Assembly (NCBI GenBank): GCA_007133995.1
Contig: SLLP01000119.1
Location: forward strand, 1 to 15,421
Source: Balneolales bacterium
GTDB lineage: Bacteria; Bacteroidota; Rhodothermia; Balneolales; Natronogracilivirgulaceae
Direction of reading: 5' to 3'
DNA: 15,421 nucleotides
This document shows positions 7,464 to 14,187 of the stretch, one piece after another. A program made the translations under genes and the position numbers. Within the stretch, counting starts at the first letter, position 1. The number at the start of each line of letters is the position of its first letter. The notes under the pieces were generated by a model that had not been told where the DNA came from, ran no database searches, and saw nothing but the letters and a program-made list of their open reading frames with translations.

Positions 7464-8914
7464 TTCTCCATCTTGATTTTTTTTCGGGCGCTGTCACTGC
7501 TCATATAGCGAATTTTCCCGTATATCTGACGCTCCGGTCCCCACGCCCTGTCAAAACGACCAAAAATCCAGAAAATCCCGGAATAGCTGTTGGGATCGCG
7601 ACCGTCAATCGCATAGTAATTATTAAGGTCAATCAGGTATTCCAATGCCGTCTGCGGATCAGGGGTCCATTCCAACACTTTTTTGCCCCATAGCATTCTC
7701 AGATAATTGTGAATGCGTCCCTCCTCCCTTAGCTGCATCTGAGCGGCATTCCAGACAGGATCGTGAGTCCCTGCTTCTGCCAGCTCCTCATAGCTGTAGA
7801 CATGTTCGCGACGATCATACGAATGTTCCGAAAGCGTTTCACGAGCCCACGAGGGCAGTGAGTCAAACTGATCGTACTCAGAAGTATGCAGCGCGAAATG
7901 AAACCCGGTTTCTCTCCATGTGATAATCTCATCCAGAAAGGATTCGATGGATGCATGCCCGCCAAAAAAACCGCTGCGCTTTCCATTGACAGGGCGGGTA
8001 TCGCCTATGTCCCAGCCCTTTGGCTGCATGGCAAAGACCTCCTTCACCACTTCAAAAGCAGAAATCTTTCCAAAATGCAGCCATGGACTTAACCGGCTGG
8101 TGCGCTCCTTGTCCGGATCGTTGCGGTCATCATCATAACGGAGCAGATCGTTGCCGGTAAACGCATCAAGACGCTCCAGTGCCGCCTTTCGTGTGCCTTT
8201 TATCTCAATTGAACCGATACCATTGTTCAAACTGGAAAGACCGTTTACGAAATCTTCAATGTTCCGGGATGACTCCAGGCGATCCAATCCCGTTTTTCTC
8301 TTATCCATAACTTCATTCTGGAGATCGGGAAGACCATGATTTTGCAATCCCTTGAGCGGGTGCTGCTGTGGCGGATGCTCCCAGCACTCCCGGAACATTT
8401 TCTGCATCATCCGCCTGAATACATAAGCGGAATACGGCGCTTTGTCCGAGAGTGCCATCGGAATGATCCCATTCGAGTCAATGGTGTGAAATGGTATTTT
8501 AAGTTCTTTTTCCAGCTTCTCATTGCGCTCACGCATAATGAAAACCGGGTATTCGTCAGATATCAGGATGGCAGCCCTGCTACACAGATCACGCACAAGC
8601 TTATCAAAACTTCCGCTCTTTTGCTCCGGATATGGAATATAAAGAACAGATACGGCATCACGCAGGTGTCCCGCATGCTCGGCCATACCCTCCAGTATAA
8701 AGGTTGATGTCCTGGAAGTTGCCCAGGGGTAATCGCATGCCAGACCCTCCAGTATCACCAACGGTCGACCTATTCTGTTTGCGTATGCAACAGCATATTC
8801 CAATGCGAAGTTGTACTGCAGCCGTCGATTGATCTGCATCCAGTAGAGCACGTACTCGCCATTAGCCTCACCTTTGACTCGGATGTTCTTGCGATGTGAA
8901 TTGATATTTTTCAT
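7436..8914 (-). CDS. Class II CPD photolyase (deoxyribodipyrimidine photo-lyase)
   Basis: The 492-residue flavoprotein uses light to split cyclobutane pyrimidine dimers. Class II rather than class I is shown by the N-terminal YVLYWMQINRRLQYNFALEYA block and the C-terminal GRFDRAWGPERQIYGKIRYM block. The FAD domain carries SPWLHFGKISA, ETGFHFALH, DPVWNAAQMQL, YLRMLWGKKVLEW and SGIFWIFGR. Tryptophans 388, 409 and 416 have the same spacing (21 and 7) as W360, W381 and W388 of the Methanosarcina mazei class II enzyme, so the electron-transfer chain looks intact. The gene starts 6 bases after the stop of the Fe-S photolyase gene and is surely co-transcribed with it. There is no room for a terminator before the opposing nucleoside phosphorylase gene, whose end it overlaps. 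Confidence 0.96.
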   Translation of the reverse strand: MKNINSHRKNIRVKGEANGEYVLYWMQINRRLQYNFALEYAVAYANRIGRPLVILEGLACDYPWATSRTSTFILEGMAEHAGHLRDAVSVLYIPYPEQKSGSFDKLVRDLCSRAAILISDEYPVFIMRERNEKLEKELKIPFHTIDSNGIIPMALSDKAPYSAYVFRRMMQKMFRECWEHPPQQHPLKGLQNHGLPDLQNEVMDKRKTGLDRLESSRNIEDFVNGLSSLNNGIGSIEIKGTRKAALERLDAFTGNDLLRYDDDRNDPDKERTSRLSPWLHFGKISAFEVVKEVFAMQPKGWDIGDTRPVNGKRSGFFGGHASIESFLDEIITWRETGFHFALHTSEYDQFDSLPSWARETLSEHSYDRREHVYSYEELAEAGTHDPVWNAAQMQLREEGRIHNYLRMLWGKKVLEWTPDPQTALEYLIDLNNYYAIDGRDPNSYSGIFWIFGRFDRAWGPERQIYGKIRYMSSDSARKKIKMENYLKRYSGL

Positions 8915-8920
8915 GAGCTG

Positions 8921-10639
8921 TCAGGACTCTAAAAAATCAGTTTTCCTTTTTTCAGCGGTATCCATCTGCTTATACCGCTTCAGGTTGTCAATGAATTTAT
9001 CGGACATCTTGCGGATCTCCTCTTTCTCATCTTCGCTTTTTTTGTTCCAGGTTTTCAGCATGAACCCGATGCGCGGATTTTTTTTGAGATGCTCGCGCTC
9101 ACGGTCGACAAAGGACCAGTACAGATAATTGAACGGACAGGCATCTTCTCCGGTACGATCCTGTACACGGTACCGGCATCCACTGCAATAATCACTCATT
9201 TTTCGTATATAATTCCCACCGGCAATATACGGTTTGGATGCCAGTACGCCACCATCGGCAAAAGTGGACATCCCGAGAACGTTAGGCAGTACCACCCATT
9301 CGTGAGCATCCACAAATGCAAACCAGAACCAGTCAAGCAGCTTACGGGGGTCTGATGCCGTCAGATTACTGAAATTGCTGAGTACCATCAGACGCTGAAT
9401 ATGATGGGCGTACCCATGCTTCCTGACACTCTCAACAGCTTCTTGCATGCATTTCATCTCCGTATCGGCACTCCAATACAGATCCGGAAGTGTTTGTTTA
9501 TACGAGAAAAAATTGGACTCACGAACCTCCGGCATCATCGCTTCATAGTAGATTCGAATGTACTCGCGCCATCCAAGTATTTGCCGGATAAAACCTTCTA
9601 CGGAATTCAGTGGAATTACATTGTCCTTGGCACTATGCTTTTTACCGGATCTGTTTTGGGATTTATTACCATCCTTGTTCGATTGAGCAGCCTTTTCATA
9701 AGCATTCAGCACTGCATCACAAACCTCACGCGCCGTAAGCAGCCCAAGATTCAAGCACGGCGACAATAACGAGTGAAAAAGAAACGGATCACCCGCCGCC
9801 ATCGCATCCTGGTAAGGTCCGAAGTACGTTAATTTGCTATCTATAAAATGTTCAAGTACTTCCAGTGCCTCCTTTCGGGTAACCGCATACCTGAATCCAT
9901 CTGTTGATCCGAAATGTTCAGGAAACAGTTCATCAATCACATTCTGCACTTCTCGGGTGACTTCGTCCGGTTTAAAACCGGTAAAATCAGACACTTCAAT
10001 TTCACTTGGGAGCGACTGCCTGTTTTTATCATCATAATTCCATCCCCCCCCTGCAGGCTTGCCGTTATCCATCAGATATCCCGTGTGCTTGCGCATCTCA
10101 CGATAAAAGAACTCCATCCGGTAACCGGAGCGCACTTTTTCAGCCCATTTGGACGGGTCAGCCATAAAAAAGGTATTTGGAATGATCTCAAAACGTGAGT
10201 CGAATTCCGATTTCAGCGCTTCAAACCGCCTGCGCGGGGTGAACTCCGCAGGCTGCATACAAATGATATTTGCGTTACTGTTTTTTTTGAGAACGACTTT
10301 GAGAGCCTTGTCTGAAGATGTGTCCGTCTGGAGATAGACGACCGGGAATCCCTCCTTTACGGCCTCGATGGCAAAATGACGGCGGGCGCTCCATTCCAAT
10401 ACCAGCTTCTTTTTATGAAAGGGTAAATATGAGGCATCGGCAGTTGACTCAATTAGAACGAGACGCGGTTTTTTACGAATGATCTCGTTCGGAAAAACTT
10501 TTAAATTGAGTTGATCCTGGTGTACGTATAGCACTACATCCGAACTGCCAGTATTTTTTGAAGTTTCGGTTTTTTTCTGCTTCCCCGACTCTGCGTCTCG
10601 CTTGATCTTGTCCAGGGTTGCTTGAAAAGAGTTCTTCAT
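8921..10639 (-). CDS. Iron-sulfur bacterial cryptochrome/(6-4) photolyase (FeS-BCP, PhrB-like)
   Basis: The 572-residue protein matches the prokaryotic cryptochrome-related family typified by Agrobacterium PhrB, a (6-4) photoproduct photolyase with FAD and a [4Fe-4S] cluster. Family blocks are VEGFIRQILGWREYIR, YAHHIQRLMVLSNF, DAHEWVVLPNVLGMSTFADGG and YIRKMSDYCSGC. The four cluster cysteines are present at C295, C485, C488 and C501; the C-x2-C-x12-C spacing equals that of PhrB. Two parts are unusual: a lysine-rich N-terminal extension of about 34 residues before VVLYVHQDQL, and a basic, Asn/Gly/Ser-rich insertion of about 20 residues (SNKDGNKSQNRSGKKHSAKD) before IPLNSVEG. These make it longer than PhrB, at roughly 510 residues. 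It is the first gene of the photolyase pair; its promoter should lie in 10640-11010. Whether it acts as repair enzyme or light sensor is not decided by sequence. Confidence 0.94.
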   Translation of the reverse strand: MKNSFQATLDKIKRDAESGKQKKTETSKNTGSSDVVLYVHQDQLNLKVFPNEIIRKKPRLVLIESTADASYLPFHKKKLVLEWSARRHFAIEAVKEGFPVVYLQTDTSSDKALKVVLKKNSNANIICMQPAEFTPRRRFEALKSEFDSRFEIIPNTFFMADPSKWAEKVRSGYRMEFFYREMRKHTGYLMDNGKPAGGGWNYDDKNRQSLPSEIEVSDFTGFKPDEVTREVQNVIDELFPEHFGSTDGFRYAVTRKEALEVLEHFIDSKLTYFGPYQDAMAAGDPFLFHSLLSPCLNLGLLTAREVCDAVLNAYEKAAQSNKDGNKSQNRSGKKHSAKDNVIPLNSVEGFIRQILGWREYIRIYYEAMMPEVRESNFFSYKQTLPDLYWSADTEMKCMQEAVESVRKHGYAHHIQRLMVLSNFSNLTASDPRKLLDWFWFAFVDAHEWVVLPNVLGMSTFADGGVLASKPYIAGGNYIRKMSDYCSGCRYRVQDRTGEDACPFNYLYWSFVDREREHLKKNPRIGFMLKTWNKKSEDEKEEIRKMSDKFIDNLKRYKQMDTAEKRKTDFLES

Positions 10640-10744
10640 AATTGAATTAAACCATATTTTTCTTCAGATGCATGTGATTCAAGAAAGAAGATTACAGCGA
10701 GATTCGTTCCGGCCTAGTTCCGATGTCACCTCAAGAACATTATC

Positions 10745-10840
10745 AAGATGAAATGTCCATAACGGCAACCCTTCACACAGGAGCATGATTATAACCGTCA
10801 TGAACTTTCTATGTGACCTTATGAATCAATCATTATAAAC
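10745..10840. repeat. Tandem imperfect hairpin repeat, copy 1
   Basis: The copy begins agatgaaatgt and shares most of its length with copy 2, including cacacag, atgatta, gtcatg and tatgaatc blocks in the same order. It can fold as a hairpin: 10745-10765 pairs with 10795-10815, with a core stem cataacgg/ccgtcatg. The single A-C mismatch in that core becomes a G-U pair if the minus strand is transcribed. The role is unknown. Confidence 0.7.
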
Positions 10841-10941
10841 AGATGAAATGTACATGACAGCCTCCGGCTGACACACAGAGGAATGATTAAATCCTGTCAT
10901 GTGAGTTTATTCTGACAATATGAATCTTAGTTGATTTAAAC
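10841..10941. repeat. Tandem imperfect hairpin repeat, copy 2
   Basis: This copy is about 70% identical to copy 1 by eye. A perfect 9-bp inverted repeat, acatgacag (10852-10860) and ctgtcatgt (10894-10902), forms the core; the arms extend with mismatches to about 21 bases each (10840-10860 and 10894-10914). The loop holds a small nested cctc/gagg pairing. A 13-bp exact direct repeat (taaacagatgaaa at 10836-10848 and 10937-10949) marks the start of this copy and of a truncated third one. Confidence 0.72.
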
Positions 10942-11010
10942 AGATGAAACATTCGCTTGATTTACGGCGTATGACATTAAAGGAACCTTTCACCTTGACT
11001 ATGAAATGAT

Positions 11011-11199
11011 ATGGCAATGACAAATAGACTCACAAAATCAGCAACGGACAAGGTGCTGCTCGGTGTTTGCGGCGGCATAGCAGAATACCTGGGATGGGAC
11101 AGCACCCTCGTTCGCATAATATTTGTATTGGCGGCGATTTTTGGATTTGGTTCATTTATTCTATTTTATCTGATCCTCGCTGTGATCATGCCTCGTTGA
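11011..11199 (+). CDS. PspC-domain small membrane protein
   Basis: This 62-residue protein is essentially one PspC domain: KVLLGVCGGIAEYLGWD, then the hydrophobic helix LVRIIFVLAAIFGFGSFILFYLILAVIMP. In enterobacteria PspC is an inner-membrane sensor/effector of the phage-shock envelope-stress response. In Bacteroidota relatives such short stand-alone PspC proteins are common, and their partners are mostly unknown. No pspA or pspB is visible here. ATG 11011 is used; ATG 11017 would remove two residues. The next gene follows 30 bases later on the same strand, so they may share a transcript. Confidence 0.88.
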   Translation: MAMTNRLTKSATDKVLLGVCGGIAEYLGWDSTLVRIIFVLAAIFGFGSFILFYLILAVIMPR

Positions 11200-11229
11200 C
11201 AGCGGTTCTCTGATACTTTATAAAAATGT

Positions 11230-12087
11230 ATGAAAGTCGGCATCACCGGTCCGGAACCCATGGCACTGACCTGGGAACAGCATCTCAGATTCATCGCGGG
11301 TGTCCATGAAGTAGTCATGGCCCGAAATATTGATGTGCTGGATGATGTGACCGCATGTATCATTCTCAATGATGCCTCTTCCCCGGAAACAAACACTCAT
11401 TCGTTTCTATCTGCACTCAAACGCGGGGTCCACATTCTCTGGGTCGCACCTCTGCCCACCGATCACCGAGAAATCAGAAAATGGTTTGAAGCTTCCGAGG
11501 AATCCACGGCAATTATTATGTTTTCGATGTGGTCTCACTATTCACCTGCAACCCAGTGGCTGTTTAACCACATCACACCCCCGGGAAAAATTCACATACA
11601 CAGGGAATGGTCCGGACCAGAGCACACCCCTGATTCCAGAACACTTTACCGCATTCTGCTTGAAGAGGTGTCGCTAAGCCTGGAATGGAGCCGAAGCCAG
11701 CTGCTGCGTTTTGAGGGCGATGTGCACATCCCGACCGATCAGGATGTCGGATTACCTGTGATGCAGCATCTGCACATTCGCTTTGGCAACGGCTCAACCA
11801 GCTCTCTATTTTTGAATCCATACGGATTGGAAAACCGACACTCCCGTTTTTTGATCGGGAAAAAGATGGCCGCTGTCTGTCAAATCAATCAGCATATCAT
11901 AAAAAAATGGATTCGGGATGGTGCAAAACAGGATACACCGGAGATCATGAGATTTGACTACCGCGAACCCGCCCGACACTTACTGTCTCACTTCATACGT
12001 TCTATAAAAACGGGTTGCAAACCGGTCTTTGGCATCAGCGAGCTTTACCAGCTTGCCAATATCATTGAGCACTTCCACGATCAATGA
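11230..12087 (+). CDS. Degenerate Gfo/Idh/MocA-type oxidoreductase-like protein
   Basis: The 285-residue protein has the outline of a Gfo/Idh/MocA oxidoreductase. There is an N-terminal Rossmann-like start (MKVGITG), a segment ACIILNDASSPETNTHSFLSA matching the usual VVIATPN..H..-type stretch, then ALKRGVHILWVAPLP where family members read AL.AGKHVLVEKPLA. The end, ARHLLSHFIRSIKTGCKPVFGISELYQLANIIE, matches the family's C-terminal helix. Key features are altered: the GxGxxG-type loop reads GITGPEPMA, and the EKP motif, whose Lys is functionally important, is V72-A73-P74. The chain is also shorter than typical members of about 330-380 residues. It is probably a non-catalytic or functionally shifted relative. 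The family call rests on pattern similarity and is moderate. Confidence 0.6.
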   Translation: MKVGITGPEPMALTWEQHLRFIAGVHEVVMARNIDVLDDVTACIILNDASSPETNTHSFLSALKRGVHILWVAPLPTDHREIRKWFEASEESTAIIMFSMWSHYSPATQWLFNHITPPGKIHIHREWSGPEHTPDSRTLYRILLEEVSLSLEWSRSQLLRFEGDVHIPTDQDVGLPVMQHLHIRFGNGSTSSLFLNPYGLENRHSRFLIGKKMAAVCQINQHIIKKWIRDGAKQDTPEIMRFDYREPARHLLSHFIRSIKTGCKPVFGISELYQLANIIEHFHDQ

Positions 12088-12291
12088 AAAATTGAGCTCA
12101 CTATTTGGTGGTACCTTCTTGGTGGTACCTTCGGATAGTATCATTGTTCACCTGCCTATTTCATGATTTAAAAATCATCAACAAGTATTCCGAAAATCAA
12201 ACGTTATTTTTACGATAGATTTTAACTATGAAATCGTTATAAAATCCGCTATTCTTGGATGCACGTACCAAAACAAATAATTATCGCACAT
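12088..12291. other. Intergenic region with 14-bp tandem repeat and AT-rich palindrome
   Basis: No coding sequence is evident here. Two exact adjacent copies of ttggtggtaccttc lie at 12105-12132. Their GGTACC cores can pair with each other across an 8-base loop, but no T-run follows, so I do not call a terminator. A perfect palindrome atgattt-aa-aaatcat lies at 12163-12178 in AT-rich DNA that probably contains the promoter for the FKBP gene. The last 33 bases would be coding if that gene used its upstream ATG at 12259. Confidence 0.5.
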
Positions 12292-13077
12292 ATGAAACAA
12301 CTCACATTCTACATTTCTGCATTAATACTGACTTTTACGCTTTGGAGCTGCAGTGAAAACGGTACTACCGTAACCGAAGATGGACTCGAAATTACCGACG
12401 TTGAAGTCGGTACCGGCGAAGAAGCAAACGTCAATGATTTTTTAACCATTCACTTCAGAGGCTCTCTTGAAGACGGCCAGGTATTCGAATCTACATACGA
12501 ACGTGATGAACCGATTGTGGTTCAGGTAGGAGTTGGCCAGCTTCCGATACAGGGATGGGATGAAGGAATGATCGGCATGCGTGAAGGGGGAAAACGCAAA
12601 CTTGTCATCCCGCCTAATCTCGCTTTCGGAGAACAGGGTGTAGAGGGCTTCATACCCGGCGGAGAAAACATCCAAATGGATATCGAACTTATATCCATCA
12701 TGAAGCCACCGACACCATGGGATTACGATGAATCCGCTCTGGAATCCATGGAAAGCGGACTCCAGTACTATGTCCACGAAGCAGGTGATGGCTCGTCACC
12801 CGATACCGGAGATATGGTATCCGTTCACTACTCCGGTTATCTGCAGGACGGTACCATGTTCGACAGCTCTACCCTCAGAGACCAGCCATTCGTGTTTCAG
12901 GTTGGCCAGGGGCAGGTCATTCCCGGATGGGATGAAGGCCTGCTTGACATGGCCGTAGGTGAAAAAAGAACACTTGTAATACCACCTGAACTTGGTTATG
13001 GTGAACAGGGCGCCGGTCAGGTTATTCCACCGAATGCCACCATTATTTTTGATGTAGAACTTCTCGAAATCGATTAA
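12292..13077 (+). CDS. Lipoprotein with two FKBP-type peptidyl-prolyl isomerase domains
   Basis: The protein has 261 residues from ATG 12292. The N-terminus is a lipoprotein signal peptide ending in the lipobox L-W-S-C (Cys20), so it is lipid-anchored and exported. Two FKBP domains follow, at about residues 40-137 and 165-261; they isomerise X-Pro bonds and assist folding of envelope proteins. Domain 2 keeps the canonical pocket residues (Y180, F190, D191, V-I before W213, Y236, IPP, FDVELL). Domain 1 is diverged: F55 replaces the Tyr, E66 the Asp and F112 the second Tyr, although W89 remains. ATG 12259 would add 11 residues before the signal peptide and is less likely. The gene stands alone, with gaps on both sides. 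Confidence 0.92.
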   Translation: MKQLTFYISALILTFTLWSCSENGTTVTEDGLEITDVEVGTGEEANVNDFLTIHFRGSLEDGQVFESTYERDEPIVVQVGVGQLPIQGWDEGMIGMREGGKRKLVIPPNLAFGEQGVEGFIPGGENIQMDIELISIMKPPTPWDYDESALESMESGLQYYVHEAGDGSSPDTGDMVSVHYSGYLQDGTMFDSSTLRDQPFVFQVGQGQVIPGWDEGLLDMAVGEKRTLVIPPELGYGEQGAGQVIPPNATIIFDVELLEID

Positions 13078-13125
13078 GTTTTAATTAGATAATTTTCTAT
13101 AAACTCACCACAGGACCAGATCAGC

Positions 13126-14061
13126 ATGGCCGCATCTATTGTCCGCTTTCGTCAGGTTGATGCCTTTACCCGTAAACCATTCACCGGCAACCCGGCCGGT
13201 GTAGTCACAAGCGCCGAAAAACTCAGGGCAACTGACATGCAGAATATTGCACGTGAGATTAATGTCTCCGAAACTGTCTTTGTCCTCCCGGCCGAAAGTG
13301 AAAACAACGATCTCAGGCTCCGCTGGTTTACGCCGACACAGGAAGTGGATCTGTGTGGCCATGCTACCATAGCTGCTTTCCATGTTCTGGCCGAGGAGGG
13401 TGAGTTCGGGCTGCAAGTTAATGAACCTCAGTCGTTTCTCGTTGAAACACGCATCGGCGTGCTGACCGTTGATGTGGAGTGGTTTGATCTCCGTCCCTAC
13501 ATCAAATTCACCATTCCGCCGCCACAGTTCTTCCCATATCCTGGAGATACTCGCTATCTTTGTGGAGCGCTTGGGCTTTCTGACATTGAGCTGAGCCAGA
13601 AAGTAAAGCCGCAAATCACCGGCAACGGTTTCTGCTATGTGCCGGTGCGAAACCTGGAGAGTTTGGAGACCCTCGAACCCAATCAGCATCTGTTGCGTAA
13701 ACTCAATGAACGTCATGACCTGAACGGCTTTGCCGTCGTAACCACCGATACGGGAGATTTGGAAGAGGATTGGGTGATGCGTTTTTTTGCTCCCTCACTC
13801 GGTATCCTCGAGGATCCGGTCACAGGTACGGCAAATGGACCAATGGCAGCATTTCTATGGGTTAATGGATTTCTTGACAAACAGAAGAAGCATTTCTCTT
13901 TCCGTGGCCTTCAGGGCGACAATATCAACCGGCCAGGGATTGTTCATGTAAACATGATGATCAAAGACGGAGAGGTCAGTGTCATTGAGATTGCCGGTGA
14001 GGCTGTATCGGTTATAGAAGGGAATATCCGGCTCCGAGGTGATTCCGTAACACGTTTTTGA
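13126..14061 (+). CDS. PhzF-family isomerase/epimerase-like protein
   Basis: The 311-residue protein has the two-lobed diaminopimelate-epimerase fold of the PhzF family. Visible family motifs are VDAFTRKPFTGNPAGVV at the N-terminus, INVSETVFV with the catalytic Glu49, RWFTPTQEVDLCGHATIA, and in the second lobe ILEDPVTGTANGPMAAFL (E229-D230-P231). PhzF itself isomerises a phenazine precursor, but most relatives, such as those named YddE or YHI9, have no known substrate; no phenazine genes are present here. ATG 13126 is preceded by an AGGA at a rather long spacing. It is on the same strand as the thioesterase gene downstream, separated by a repeat-containing gap. Confidence 0.93.
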   Translation: MAASIVRFRQVDAFTRKPFTGNPAGVVTSAEKLRATDMQNIAREINVSETVFVLPAESENNDLRLRWFTPTQEVDLCGHATIAAFHVLAEEGEFGLQVNEPQSFLVETRIGVLTVDVEWFDLRPYIKFTIPPPQFFPYPGDTRYLCGALGLSDIELSQKVKPQITGNGFCYVPVRNLESLETLEPNQHLLRKLNERHDLNGFAVVTTDTGDLEEDWVMRFFAPSLGILEDPVTGTANGPMAAFLWVNGFLDKQKKHFSFRGLQGDNINRPGIVHVNMMIKDGEVSVIEIAGEAVSVIEGNIRLRGDSVTRF

Positions 14062-14065
14062 ATTT

Positions 14066-14143
14066 CCGGTTTCCGAGCTTCCCGATTTAGTCAGGTTTCT
14101 GAGTTGCCAGGATATCCGGGTTTCTCAGTTGCTAGTGCTTCTC
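14066..14143. repeat. Three imperfect ~26-bp tandem repeats between PhzF and thioesterase genes
   Basis: Units start at about 14066 (ccggtttccgagcttcc), 14092 (caggtttctgagttgcc) and 14117 (cgggtttctcagttgct), sharing ggtttc-n-gag-ttgc-like blocks at 25-26-base spacing. They lie in the 126-base gap before the thioesterase start and overlap no likely coding sequence. Confidence 0.55.
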
Positions 14144-14187
14144 ATTTTTTTATATCTGATAACAGAATCTCAAGACAAATTGGCACC

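Larger units (their letters stand above)
10640..11010. promoter_or_regulatory. Divergent intergenic region between photolyase operon and pspC
   Basis: This 371-base AT-rich stretch must hold the promoters for both the minus-strand photolyase operon and the plus-strand pspC gene. I could not place a convincing -35/-10 or Bacteroidota-type (TTG...TAnnTTTG) promoter on either strand. It contains two tandem imperfect repeats (listed separately), the start of a third, and near 10706-10722 a short direct repeat gttccg spaced 11 bases. No ordinary-length coding sequence is evident; a 21-codon frame at 10944-11009 ends one base before pspC. Confidence 0.55.

Noticed and set aside
10706..10722. Direct repeat gttccg with 11-base spacing, like a light-responsive MerR-type (LitR/CarH) operator
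   Set aside because: Only two short half-sites are present and no such regulator gene is nearby; the match is too weak to call.
12110..12129. Possible transcription terminator formed by two GGTACC cores
   Set aside because: The stem is only 6 bp and no T-run follows, so the duplication is a better description.
12163..12178. Perfect 7-bp AT-rich palindrome as operator or terminator
   Set aside because: Short AT-only-core palindromes are common by chance in AT-rich intergenic DNA, and no second site or T-run supports it.
13105..13716. 203-codon open frame on the minus strand
   Set aside because: It is antisense to the PhzF gene, which has all family motifs; the antisense product resembles nothing known to me.
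14104..14187. N-terminal extension of the thioesterase from TTG 14104
   Set aside because: The 28 extra residues come from the repetitive intergenic stretch and are absent from the MenI/PaaI family; ATG 14188 gives the standard length.
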